In this document: in pieces, positions 7,300 through 15,476 of the stretch | How positions within the stretch are numbered: position 1 is the first letter of the stretch | Layout: every line of letters begins with the position of its first letter | Origin: Methanocella paludicola SANAE | GTDB taxonomy: Archaea > Halobacteriota > Methanocellia > Methanocellales > Methanocellaceae | Direction of reading: 5' to 3' | Assembly: GCF_000011005.1 (NCBI RefSeq) | Contig: NC_013665.1 | Coordinates: forward strand, 1,775,501-1,839,500 | Length of the DNA: 64,000 nucleotides | Notes under the pieces: generated by a model | Seen by the model: only the letters and a program-made list of their open reading frames with translations | Databases searched by the model: none | What the model was told of the DNA's origin: nothing | Position numbers and translations under genes: made by a program

Positions 7300-8481
7300 A
7301 TGGGATTTAAGGAAGAACTACAGAAGCTTTCTATTCAAATAAACGAACGCAAAGCACACATTGTAAATGAAGAAATGACAAAGCAGGCATTAATTATACC
7401 TTTTATTCAAGTTTTAGGATATGATGTCTTTAACCCTCTTGAAGTAAAGCCAGAATTTATTGCCGATTTTGGCATGAAGAAAGGCGAAAAGGTAGATTAT
7501 GCAGTTTATAAAGGTACTGAGCCTATAATGTTTATAGAAGCGAAATCTGCCGACGCAAATTTAGTTAATCATGATGCGCAGCTTTCGAGGTATTTCAATG
7601 CAGTATCCAACGTTAAATTAGGTATTATCACCAATGGTCTTGAATATCGATTTTTCACTGATCTAAAGACTCCCAATGTCATGGACGAAAGCCCATTCTT
7701 AGTAATTAACATTTCTAACTTGAAGGATAGCGATATCGAAATACTTGCAAGGTTTAAGAAAGACACCTATGCGAAAGATAATCTCTCTGAGTTTGCCGAA
7801 GAACTTGTGTATACTTCAGCTATTAATGATACATTGAAATATCAGTTCAAGACTCCGACTGATGAATTTGTAAAATATTTGCTTAAAGAAGTTGGCGTTA
7901 CGCGTGTTATGGCAAAGGACATAGAGCGTTTCCGTCCAATCGTCAAGAAGGGTATCTCAAATGCTATTTTAGATATCGTAAGTCAAGGCCTTTTACAACA
8001 GGAGATTAATAAAGCGGAACCCGAGCAAGAAAAAGTTGACGTAGGCAAAGATCAAAAATCTCAGCCTGTGAAAACGACCGAGCTTAAGGCTGATGACATA
8101 TCTAAACTGCAACCTGTTACAACAGAAGAAGAGTTGAAAGCCTTTAATATCGTAAAAAATATCCTTATAAATGCTGGTAGGGATACAAAGGATCTCACAT
8201 ATAAAGACACTGTAAGTTATTTCTCAATAAATAATCAAAATATACTAAAATGGTTTATGAGGATTAATCTGGATGCCGTTAGTAAGAATGTTGTTATAAG
8301 ACTCGATCAACAAACTACTGAAAGCCTTATTAGCGGTTTAACGATTGAGCCAGCTCCAAAAGCTTTAGGAGAAACAAGAATCTTCATAACAAGTGCTGAA
8401 GACCTGAAAAAGTTTGATAAGCTTGTTCCGATCTGCTTCGACATGGTGAACAAGAAAGATACCTTACTCTCACAGACATAA
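7300..8481 (+). CDS. PD-(D/E)xK nuclease-like protein (COG4748 type)
   Basis: A 393-residue protein whose N-terminal 150 residues resemble the N-terminal nuclease domain of type I restriction HsdR proteins and the stand-alone COG4748 family. Candidate catalytic residues are Glu25 (NEEMTKQ), Asp66 (KVDYAVY) and Glu80/Lys82 (MFIEAKS). The segment FIQVLGYDVFNPLEVKPEF is typical of the family. Residues 230-275 are a charged linker, followed by a C-terminal domain of about 110 residues that I do not recognise. No methylase, specificity subunit or helicase is nearby, so a classical restriction system is not supported. Start ATG follows GGGGTATAGAGA. Confidence 0.8.
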   Translation: MGFKEELQKLSIQINERKAHIVNEEMTKQALIIPFIQVLGYDVFNPLEVKPEFIADFGMKKGEKVDYAVYKGTEPIMFIEAKSADANLVNHDAQLSRYFNAVSNVKLGIITNGLEYRFFTDLKTPNVMDESPFLVINISNLKDSDIEILARFKKDTYAKDNLSEFAEELVYTSAINDTLKYQFKTPTDEFVKYLLKEVGVTRVMAKDIERFRPIVKKGISNAILDIVSQGLLQQEINKAEPEQEKVDVGKDQKSQPVKTTELKADDISKLQPVTTEEELKAFNIVKNILINAGRDTKDLTYKDTVSYFSINNQNILKWFMRINLDAVSKNVVIRLDQQTTESLISGLTIEPAPKALGETRIFITSAEDLKKFDKLVPICFDMVNKKDTLLSQT

Positions 8482-8510
8482 AATAATAAAAACTATTTTT
8501 ATATTTTAAA

Positions 8511-8531
8511 GCGATATTAGTGTAATATCGC
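8511..8531. terminator. hairpin between convergent genes
   Basis: GCGATATTA and TAATATCGC form a perfect 9-bp stem with a three-base loop, in the 80-bp gap between the stops of the convergent nuclease and HNH genes. It follows an A/T run and is well placed for transcription termination from either side. Confidence 0.55.
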
Positions 8532-8561
8532 ACATGGCTAGCCAGGTTTTATCAAACACCC

Positions 8562-9074
8562 TCATTCGGTAGCATCTTCATCCATGTAGCCGTCATCCTC
8601 ATCTTCCATATCCTCGATACTCTCAAGATATCGACTGTATGGCGAAGGAACACATTTTGAGCATTGCTTACGATTCTCAGTCATGTATCCGTCGCATGTC
8701 GGACACTTTTTCAATCCTTTATGGATTGCATAGTGATATCGATTGCAGAGTACAATGACGTCATTAAATGCAAGATAAGATTTCTTCGCTGATTCGAGGA
8801 TTTCGCCATGATGCTCATCACAAAAAGCCTTGAATATCTCTTTTTCCTCTTTCGTGTGGCGAACGGAATTATATTCATGGCCCGTTGATACCCATAATGA
8901 TAGTGTCCAAAGTCTTATTGACCGCTTCATTGACGTTTTGTGATGGACCACCAATTTAGTTGTACTGCCGCACCATTCACATTTTTCTGCTTTCTCAATT
9001 ATAGCCTTTGATTTATCTCTAAATTCATCAGATTTGTGAATATCGGCTAAATATTTCATACCTTTCGTTAACAT
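8562..9074 (-). CDS. HNH-like / zinc-ribbon protein
   Basis: A protein of 170 residues with several metal-binding pairs: CEWCG followed by KLVVHHK, then VLCNRYHYAIHKG, then CPTCDGYM and CSKC. The order Cys pair, His-His, Asn/His and second Cys pair resembles an HNH (beta-beta-alpha metal) nuclease with an extra zinc ribbon. The C-terminus is very acidic. GAGGT stands eight bases before the ATG at 9074, which is preferred to an ATG five codons upstream. It is the last of three codirectional genes (10147 to 8562), 21 bases after the other HNH gene. Confidence 0.65.
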   Translation of the reverse strand: MLTKGMKYLADIHKSDEFRDKSKAIIEKAEKCEWCGSTTKLVVHHKTSMKRSIRLWTLSLWVSTGHEYNSVRHTKEEKEIFKAFCDEHHGEILESAKKSYLAFNDVIVLCNRYHYAIHKGLKKCPTCDGYMTENRKQCSKCVPSPYSRYLESIEDMEDEDDGYMDEDATE

Positions 9075-9095
9075 TACGCACGACCTCATATAGTA

Positions 9096-9575
9096 TTAGA
9101 ACAACCCGAAGCCACCCTTAGGCTTTTTGCCCTTCGGTATTCCGAGATCGAGAGAAAATGGATCATATGCTTTATTCTTCGATTTTTTAGCCTTCGGAAG
9201 CCCAAGATCGATATCGAATGGATTAGGCGATTTGGTCTTAGGTGCTTTAACCGTAGGTAGTTCGAGGTCGAAAGGATTATAAGCATCTTTCTTAGACTTT
9301 TTCGGCTTTTTCTCAATGTCATCGACGGTTTCCTTTATATGGATTTCAGAGTGACAATTGGCACAGACAGCTATACCATTCTTAACATTTGTTTCGCCGT
9401 TTTTCGACCATGCCTTTTTATGATGATAATGAGTGGATGATAACTTCAACTTTTTACCACATCTCGCACAATAGCCATCCTGTCTATCGAATATCAACTT
9501 CTGCTGTGATTTTGTAAAAGAACGCTTACTATCTCGCTTATCTTCATTGTCGTCATAAGGGTTAAAATTGTACAT
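9096..9575 (-). CDS. HNH endonuclease with repeated NPFD tail
   Basis: A 159-residue protein. Residues 20-85 are a clear HNH domain: CARCGKKL, then THYHHKKAWSKNG, then NGIAVCANCHSEIH. The remaining 75 residues are a basic, Pro-rich tail with three copies of a short motif (YNPFDLELP, PNPFDIDLGLPK, YDPFSLDLGIPK), perhaps a peptide that docks onto a partner. The ATG is preceded by GGGAGAAG. It probably nicks or cuts DNA; whether it serves defence, packaging or mobility of the element cannot be told from sequence. Confidence 0.8.
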   Translation of the reverse strand: MYNFNPYDDNEDKRDSKRSFTKSQQKLIFDRQDGYCARCGKKLKLSSTHYHHKKAWSKNGETNVKNGIAVCANCHSEIHIKETVDDIEKKPKKSKKDAYNPFDLELPTVKAPKTKSPNPFDIDLGLPKAKKSKNKAYDPFSLDLGIPKGKKPKGGFGLF

Positions 9576-9616
9576 TTAAGCTTCTCCCATATTGTAATAA
9601 AAAAATTATTTGATAC

Positions 9617-10147
9617 TCAATATTCCATCAAGCCAGATTCAACAAACTTCCTCAATATTGTTTCGCTTTTTGGAAAATCCATGCCATCTATCTTTTTACT
9701 CCAATGTCGAGTAAACGAAAGTTCGCTTGGATCGGTTGTAGTACCTATCCTGTGTTCGCTGACTTCTGATGTTCCATCACTGAAGAATATTTCAGATTTT
9801 ATTTCATAAATTGGCATTGGCGAAATCCGTATTTCTTCAGGTATCTCAGTCATTGATAACTTCTTAAAAATGCCGTTAATAGTTTCCTCGATAATATGGC
9901 AATCTCCATCTATTGTCACAGTAGCAAATTTATCACTATCCCTATCTTGAGGGAAATTACCGATAGGTCCAATTATAGCAATTTTAGACTTTACTTTCTT
10001 TCCTTTTACTTTTGCTTGTTTGAATTTACCTATTCCAGATTTCGGATCATGTTCAATTACTAACTGTGGCTCCCCGTCAAGGTAAATAGTATCGTCACCG
10101 CCAGGGTGTATTTTTTTAATTTCTAGTACAACTTTAATTTGAGCCAT
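9617..10147 (-). CDS. uncharacterised protein of HNH operon
   Basis: A 176-residue soluble protein, mostly alternating beta-strand patterns (IKVVLEIKKIHPGGDD, EPQLVIEHD, KIAIIGPIGNF), with no recognised domain. It is the first gene of the operon with the two HNH genes. ATG 10147 was chosen over a GTG seven codons upstream; a TATA-like run about 25-35 bases before it suggests a short-leader or leaderless message. There are no cysteines or histidine clusters of note. Confidence 0.6.
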   Translation of the reverse strand: MAQIKVVLEIKKIHPGGDDTIYLDGEPQLVIEHDPKSGIGKFKQAKVKGKKVKSKIAIIGPIGNFPQDRDSDKFATVTIDGDCHIIEETINGIFKKLSMTEIPEEIRISPMPIYEIKSEIFFSDGTSEVSEHRIGTTTDPSELSFTRHWSKKIDGMDFPKSETILRKFVESGLMEY

Positions 10148-10257
10148 AATGAAAATAAATATTAACACTAAAGCATAAAGCTATCGGTTATATAACAACT
10201 ATTATTATCACGATAACTATAAGCCGTAGCAATCTTCATATCATTAATCTGAATGCG

Positions 10258-10275
10258 TCGGGTTTTGTAACCCGA
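10258..10275. repeat. short hairpin near element end
   Basis: TCGGGTT and AACCCGA pair around a four-base loop (TTGT). It lies between the promoter of the HNH operon and the tRNA-derived junction, inside the putative element. It may be an arm-type recombinase site or a terminator. Confidence 0.35.
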
Positions 10276-10328
10276 ACGTGCTCTGAAATAAACCAAAATT
10301 AGAACAAAATAAGAATAAATTTGGATGA

Positions 10329-10374
10329 TTCCTTGGTATGGAAGAGGCCTCGGGTTCAATTCCCGAAGTGTCCA
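10329..10374 (+). other. displaced 3' half of a tRNA gene (putative attachment site)
   Basis: The bases from 10329 read as the right half of a tRNA: anticodon loop TTGGTAT, stem GGAAG, variable bases, T-arm TCGGGTTCAATTCCCGA (10350-10366), acceptor strand AGTGTCC and discriminator A at 10374. No matching acceptor 5' strand or D-arm precedes it, so it is a fragment. Read as a normal seven-base loop, the anticodon would be GGT (Thr). Such fragments are left when a tyrosine recombinase integrates an element into a tRNA gene. The composition changes here from AT-rich to GC-rich. The intact tRNA would lie left of the window. Confidence 0.75.
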
Positions 10375-10395
10375 CTTAGCATTTTTCAAAAATTT

Positions 10396-11724
10396 TTATG
10401 ACCAGTAAGTGGTTATGGTCTCAACAGTGCCCCCGGGGTTAAACGTTATCCACTTGATCTCTTCACTATTGAGAATTTCCAGCCTTTGTTTCTCCAGGTT
10501 TGCGTATTGCTGGTTAAGCGTGCTTCTCCTCGAATCAAGCACATTACCGCCGGTCGGAGCTCCGGGTATTTTTGCGATGTTCGTATCATACCAGCTCTTA
10601 TATTCTTCATAAGTCATTTTGTCGTTCTTGTATAACTGGTATTGTCTTTCGTTCTCGGCGTTGAAGGAAGTGACGGCGCTATTGTGTTTGGCCATCTGGT
10701 CATTGTAGCTGTCGTAGTCGGCCTGTAATTTCAGGAAACTTACCGAATATGCATCGACAGCCTCGAGATACTGGTTCACTTTATCCTTGAACGCCTCAAT
10801 ACGTTCCATACGGTCGGCGTAGAAGGCGTAATTCAGGTTACCGTTTGTCTGGTTATCCGGCAGCTCTCCCAGGTGCTCTCCGACTTGCAGGTACACGTTA
10901 TTGTCCGTGGCTAAATAGCCGTCATCTATGCAGGTCTGGTTGATGCCCGTACAGTCGATGAATACGATCCCCCTGTCGGTCGTCTGGAAAGCATTGAAGG
11001 CGTGGCCGGGGATGGCCTCTTCAAATGTAACTGAGACCATGGCGCATTTAATCCCTTTCGCCTGCGCATTGTTAAATAGGTCAGCGGAGAAGTCGACGCA
11101 CGTATAGCCCGGCAGGACGTACAGGCTGTCCTCGGTATCGTCTTCATTTAGGAATTGCATAAGCGCATTATAGCTTACCGGCGTTGAATTACGATACGTC
11201 GTGATGTTCAGGTACCGGTCATTATAGTCTGTCCAGGGTGTCGGCGTAGTCCAGTGGTCCCGGAGCAACCGGATCTCGCCGAACGGCACAGTATAATCCT
11301 CCTGGGACACATTCATGGCGGTCGGGTCCACGTAGACCGGGCCTTTATCGGTAGTAAGGAAAGAGACGATGGCGTTCAAGGGCACTTCGTTAACGATACC
11401 GCTCCCGATAATGGTGCAATTAATGCCGCTCGCTTCGGCCTTATCGTGCAGCAATGCAGCGTACTCCACGGGCTTATAGTCGGGGTCGGCATATACCAGG
11501 TACTCGATGTCGTTAGCGGCGAGGAAGATAGTCAGGTTCTCGTACGTGACGTCCGTGGCATTACGATACATGGTAACGGCCTGGTACTGGCCGGTGCTGT
11601 TTTTATAGGGGAGCTGCTCTGTCCAGACGGGCGGGAACAGAATACCATAAGTAACAACGCCGCCAATGCCTAAAATTAAAATAATGACAATAGCCGAGAT
11701 GATAAGAAGTATATTTTTCTTTAT
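10396..11724 (-). CDS. membrane-anchored protein with two transglutaminase-like domains
   Basis: The frame from the first ATG (11571) gives 391 residues, but it stays open upstream and adds a clear N-terminal membrane helix (ISAIVIILILGIGGVVTYG). A start near 11724 is therefore likely, although the only suitable codon there is ATA, after GGGGAC. Outside the membrane come two related domains of about 120 residues. The second keeps a Cys-His-Asp set (GYTCVDFS, IPGHAFNAF, VFIDCTG), as in transglutaminase/cysteine-protease-like folds. The first lacks the Cys and His. A coiled-coil (about 250-370 from the first ATG) ends the protein. It is the first core gene after the element junction. Confidence 0.65.
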   Translation of the reverse strand: MKKNILLIISAIVIILILGIGGVVTYGILFPPVWTEQLPYKNSTGQYQAVTMYRNATDVTYENLTIFLAANDIEYLVYADPDYKPVEYAALLHDKAEASGINCTIIGSGIVNEVPLNAIVSFLTTDKGPVYVDPTAMNVSQEDYTVPFGEIRLLRDHWTTPTPWTDYNDRYLNITTYRNSTPVSYNALMQFLNEDDTEDSLYVLPGYTCVDFSADLFNNAQAKGIKCAMVSVTFEEAIPGHAFNAFQTTDRGIVFIDCTGINQTCIDDGYLATDNNVYLQVGEHLGELPDNQTNGNLNYAFYADRMERIEAFKDKVNQYLEAVDAYSVSFLKLQADYDSYNDQMAKHNSAVTSFNAENERQYQLYKNDKMTYEEYKSWYDTNIAKIPGAPTGGNVLDSRRSTLNQQYANLEKQRLEILNSEEIKWITFNPGGTVETITTYWS

Positions 11725-11838
11725 GCTAACGTCCCCGGAACAGCTAAAATTACTTTTATGTTTTAGTAACGATCGATGATAAAAATATCCTTTGGTGTAC
11801 TGTTAAAAAAAGTATAAGCGTTAAATAAAATTACCCTA

Positions 11839-12147
11839 TTACTTGACGATCACCTTGCCCTTCATGTAGGGATGAACACCGCACTCATAGTTGAAAGTGC
11901 CCGCCTGGTCGAACTTCTTAGAGTACTGTCCCCCGTTCTTCAATATTCCAGACTCGGAGTCCGCAAATTTCACGGTATGGCTCGCCGGGCCCGGGTGAGT
12001 CCATGTGATCGTATCCCCCTTATTGACCGTGATCGTGTCCGGCTGGAACTTAAAGTCCTTAATTAAAACCTGCGCCGTGCTTGCCTGTGCGGCACCCGAG
12101 AAAAAGACGAGGACCGCCACGAGTACGATAACCCCTGCCAGCTTCAT
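11839..12147 (-). CDS. secreted cupredoxin (plastocyanin-like)
   Basis: A 102-residue protein with a signal peptide (VIVLVAVLVFFSGAAQA) and a blue-copper fold. The type-1 copper ligands are visible: His in SHTVKF, Cys in YECGVHP, the following His, and Met in YMKGK. Such proteins carry single electrons outside the membrane. GGTGG precedes the ATG. No oxidase or other redox partner is next to it; the neighbouring sensor kinase is separately promoted or read from the same strand upstream. Confidence 0.9.
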   Translation of the reverse strand: MKLAGVIVLVAVLVFFSGAAQASTAQVLIKDFKFQPDTITVNKGDTITWTHPGPASHTVKFADSESGILKNGGQYSKKFDQAGTFNYECGVHPYMKGKVIVK

Positions 12148-12229
12148 AAAACCACCAACGGGACTCTGGGTGGCCAGAAGATAAAATTATGCGCGGGATG
12201 GGACGGTCCTTTGGCCGGGAGTTTTTCAC

Positions 12230-14161
12230 CTATTCTGCCGACGGTAGCGTAACGATGAAGCGGCAGCCCTTTGAAGGTTCCCTGGCAATACGGTCTTCCA
12301 CTTTAACTTCCCCGTGGAAATCTTCCACGAGCGTCTTGACCAGGTAAAGCCCGAGCCCGCGGCCACCTATCCTCATGGACTCTCCCCTGTGCGAGACAAA
12401 TAATCGCTGTTTTATGTCGTCGGGGATGCCGGGGCCGTTATCCTCGATGTCGACGATACAATATCGCTTATCGCCCACCAGGGCTTTCTTAAGATTAATG
12501 CCGATGGTCAGCGGGCCGCGCGAGTGCTTGATGGCATTACCGATGATGTTTGAAAAAACATCCGATAGCAGGTCATTCGCCATGACGTGGCACGCGCCTT
12601 CAGTCTTAAGGTCAATTACGATATCCCTTCCGGCGATCTTAGAATATTGCGGGATAAGCCTGCGGATCGTCTCTACTACGTCCACCGCGTTGAGAACGAG
12701 AAGGTCGCCCCTGGCGCGCTGGAGTTTTCTCACGTTGGATATCAGCCTGGTGCTGTTACCTATCGCCTCCAGGGGCTTGGAGATGAGCTGTCTCGCCTTT
12801 TCATCCAGGTCGAGCGTATCCAGTGCCAGTTCGAGGAAGCCCATGCCTATCTGGTTGAGGTTGTTAATGTCATGGCCCATCAGGTCGAGGTAGAGTTCGG
12901 CCTGCGCCTTAGACTCCTGCAAGGCCTCCTCCACCTGTTTGCGGGCCGTTATGTCCTGAATGATACCGTAAAGCCATATGGGCCTGCCTGCCTGGTCCTG
13001 TCGGAGCTTATCGGCCACGGAGTTGATATAGCGTACAGACCCATCGGCCGTGATTATGCGATAGTCGATGTTAAAAAGCTTGTTTTCTTTTATTGCCGCA
13101 GTTAAGGCATTTGTTACCATTTCCCGGTCGTCCGGGTGTGTATGAAATATGAACCAATCATTTGAAGGCAGAGGGCTGCCTGGTGAGAGCCCCACTATAC
13201 GGTATATCTCATCGGACCATTGGACTTCGTTTTTCTTGATGTCTAACGCCCAGTTACCGACATGGGCAATGCTCTGGGCTCTCGATAATATCGCCCGGCT
13301 CTTTATGAGCGCTTTCTCCGTCTTTTTACGTTTTGATATATCGATACCGGATATGAGGCCGGTAGGCACACCACCGTAAGTGATGAGCTCTGTGGAAATA
13401 TCGAGCCACTTCTCTTCCCCGCCCTTCGTCAAGATCCTTACCTCGTACCGGGAAGGGTCGGGCTTGCCGTGCAGGCAGGATCCGGTACGGGACTTTGCTT
13501 CATCCCGGTTAGCAGGATGGACGAAATGCCAGGGTTCGCCGGATAAAAGCTCGTCCCTGCTGTAGCCCGTTATCATCTCTATGGCACGGTTCGCGTAGAT
13601 GAACTTATCATCCTGGTAGAGCATGGTGACGGCCGGCGATGCCTCGGTCAGCACCTTGAATTTTTCCTCGCTCTCGCGCAAGGCTTTTTCGATGTGCTCG
13701 CGCTCCGTGATCTCATTCTTCAATGACACGTTCATGCGGCTAAGTTCGGCTGTCCTTTCTCTCACACGGGATTCCAGCGTTTCCTGTGCCTGGCGTAGCT
13801 TTTCCTCCGAGCTTTTCAATATACTTAACAGTGCATCCTTCTTGAGGGCGATCCATCCCACGATGTATGCGATGATCAGGAACATGAAGGCCCGGAGTAG
13901 CGCATCGTATGTTAACGAGCCATCGGACATGTAATTGAAAATAATGTGAACCATGCCGAACAATAGGGCCACATAGACGGCTTTTCTGTGATACCAGATC
14001 CCGGCGAGGATGATCGGGATGTAGAATAAATGGGTATACACTACATCGATCCTGTGCAGGATGTTCATATAGAAAGCGATGAATATGGACGCAAGTATCG
14101 CTAAAGCCAGAATGGCCGGCCTATATTGGTCAAACCTACTTTTCTCACTACTACAACCTAT
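12230..14161 (-). CDS. membrane PAS-PAS sensor histidine kinase
   Basis: A sensor kinase of about 643 residues (612 from the first ATG at 14068). The frame is open above that ATG and adds a transmembrane helix (PAILALAILASIFIAFY). The likely start is the ATA at 14159-14161, five bases after GAGGGG. Four membrane helices are followed by a coiled coil, two PAS/PAC domains ending SGIDISKRKK and GIIQDITARK, and a kinase core with an unusual H-box, [11 protein letters not shown]. The ATPase has N-box SNIIGNAIKHSRG and G-boxes DNGPGIP and GRGLGLYLVK. No response regulator is adjacent. The larger kinase at 40544 shares the same core. Confidence 0.88.
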   Translation of the reverse strand: MGCSSEKSRFDQYRPAILALAILASIFIAFYMNILHRIDVVYTHLFYIPIILAGIWYHRKAVYVALLFGMVHIIFNYMSDGSLTYDALLRAFMFLIIAYIVGWIALKKDALLSILKSSEEKLRQAQETLESRVRERTAELSRMNVSLKNEITEREHIEKALRESEEKFKVLTEASPAVTMLYQDDKFIYANRAIEMITGYSRDELLSGEPWHFVHPANRDEAKSRTGSCLHGKPDPSRYEVRILTKGGEEKWLDISTELITYGGVPTGLISGIDISKRKKTEKALIKSRAILSRAQSIAHVGNWALDIKKNEVQWSDEIYRIVGLSPGSPLPSNDWFIFHTHPDDREMVTNALTAAIKENKLFNIDYRIITADGSVRYINSVADKLRQDQAGRPIWLYGIIQDITARKQVEEALQESKAQAELYLDLMGHDINNLNQIGMGFLELALDTLDLDEKARQLISKPLEAIGNSTRLISNVRKLQRARGDLLVLNAVDVVETIRRLIPQYSKIAGRDIVIDLKTEGACHVMANDLLSDVFSNIIGNAIKHSRGPLTIGINLKKALVGDKRYCIVDIEDNGPGIPDDIKQRLFVSHRGESMRIGGRGLGLYLVKTLVEDFHGEVKVEDRIAREPSKGCRFIVTLPSAE

Positions 14162-14311
14162 AAGATCCCCTCAAATATCGACAAGCCCATGAGCGATTAA
14201 TATATTATTTTATATTATATATTATCGCATAAAATAAGTATTGGGTTAAATATTTTCAGTATCACCGAATTAAAACTGACAGGCCGGTAAGATGGCACAG
14301 TAAGAAATAAA

Positions 14312-14724
14312 GGTTCTTGTGCGTTTTTGGGATGATATATTGCTTTGGCTGATGCCTTCGCTCGTTTTTATGTTATGCCGTCGTTGAGTGGTCCAACCAC
14401 AGGGGCACGGAGAGCGCTGAGTTTCACGGAGTTTTCTTATAAATGGAGGCTCAGAGGGCACAGGGGACGGGTTTATAACTTTCCCGGGGCACGGAGTTGA
14501 AAGAGGCACTGCCGAGGATAAACCGCATTATTGTTTATTGGTCAACCGAGCCTCAATAAACTCTGTGCCCCAGGCAAACTAATAAACCGGGCTCTGAGCT
14601 CTCTGAGTCTCAAATTATTAAAAAATAACTCTGTGAAACTCCCGTGCGCTCCGTGCCCCTGTGGTTGGACCACTCAACGACGGCATAACTAGAAAAGGAT
14701 AAAAATATTCATCCCAAAACCGCG
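14312..14724. repeat. long-inverted-repeat element family A, copy 1
   Basis: A 413-bp element, nearly identical to one at 48926-49340. A perfect 40-bp inverted repeat lies at 14373-14412 and 14649-14688 (begins TTATGCCGTCGTTGAGTGG). The pairing continues imperfectly inwards (GAGTTTCACGGAG against CTCTGTGAAACTC) and outwards (TTTTTGGGATGA against TCATCCCAAAA), so a single strand could fold into one long hairpin. It has no real coding capacity. It resembles a MITE or a structured RNA gene. It fills most of the 586-bp gap between the kinase and the next gene. Confidence 0.8.
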
Positions 14725-14747
14725 GAAGAATCAAAATAAAATAAATT

Positions 14748-15218
14748 TTAAACGGACGTTTCCCGGAGCATGTCCCACCTGCCGTCCATGATGGCGCTCT
14801 TCACCTGGCACCCTGCGACCGTGATCTCCGCCTCATGGGGAGTGATCACCTGGGCCAGGTACTTGCCGGTCCTGTCGCCGTAGCCGCTGTGGCGGCAGTC
14901 GAACTTTGCCTTGAACGTATATTCGGAGGGAGCCAGCGGCATGGCGATCTTCATCGTCATGGCCGAAAATTGAGGCTTCACGACGTCGCTCAGCATGCCG
15001 GCGTGCTCTACCCGGAGGCTCAGCGTATCAGACATGCCGTCGAACCTGAAGGTCTCGTCATTCTTCACGAACTGTTCCGCCACGAGCGATGCGCCATCCC
15101 GCGTATCGCACGCTTTATCGGCCGTGGCCGAGCCCCTGTATGAGCATAGTATAACGGACATGAGCGCGCAGACCAGAAAGAGCATTTTTACCGTTTTGAA
15201 GCCTGTATTGTGAGCCAT
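14748..15218 (-). CDS. secreted protein of unknown function
   Basis: A 156-residue protein with a signal peptide (MLFLVCALMSVILCSYRGSATA). The mature part is beta-rich with four cysteines (KACDTRDG, FDCRHSG, VAGCQVK) that could form disulfides or bind metal. AGGG precedes the ATG at 15218. No family is recognised. It stands alone between a repeat element and the divergent PadR gene. Confidence 0.65.
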   Translation of the reverse strand: MAHNTGFKTVKMLFLVCALMSVILCSYRGSATADKACDTRDGASLVAEQFVKNDETFRFDGMSDTLSLRVEHAGMLSDVVKPQFSAMTMKIAMPLAPSEYTFKAKFDCRHSGYGDRTGKYLAQVITPHEAEITVAGCQVKSAIMDGRWDMLRETSV

Positions 15219-15441
15219 TTTTATCCCTTGCCTGATTAGACATTATCCAATCCACGGCGTATAACCGTTGTCCGGTAATGAGGCAAATTTAACCCCTATT
15301 ATGACGATTTGAGCTGAATTTACCGCGTTTTTATTTTTATAAAAAGAGGCTTATGAATGTAGCTGAAAAAAGGCCCGACGTCGACGGCCCGTTATAAATA
15401 AGGGCAAACCTATATATATCAGGATAGTATACATAAGACTA

Positions 15442-15457
15442 GTAGGTATATACCTAC
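15442..15457. promoter_or_regulatory. palindromic TATA/operator of the padR gene
   Basis: GTAGGTATATACCTAC is a perfect 16-bp palindrome whose centre is a TATA box 27-28 bases before the ATG at 15477. A dimeric PadR regulator bound there would block TBP, so autorepression is likely. The spacing also implies a transcript starting at or beside the start codon. Confidence 0.6.
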
Positions 15458-15476
15458 AATACGTACAGTGAGAGGT

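Noticed and set aside
10168-10389. Minus-strand frame with RELNPRPLPYQG
   Set aside because: It is the reverse complement of the tRNA 3' fragment, a well-known source of false proteins.
14270-14509. Minus-strand frame inside the family-A repeat
   Set aside because: The same peptide recurs in the second copy at 48806-49159 only because the repeat recurs; it lacks a ribosome site and is part of the hairpin arms.
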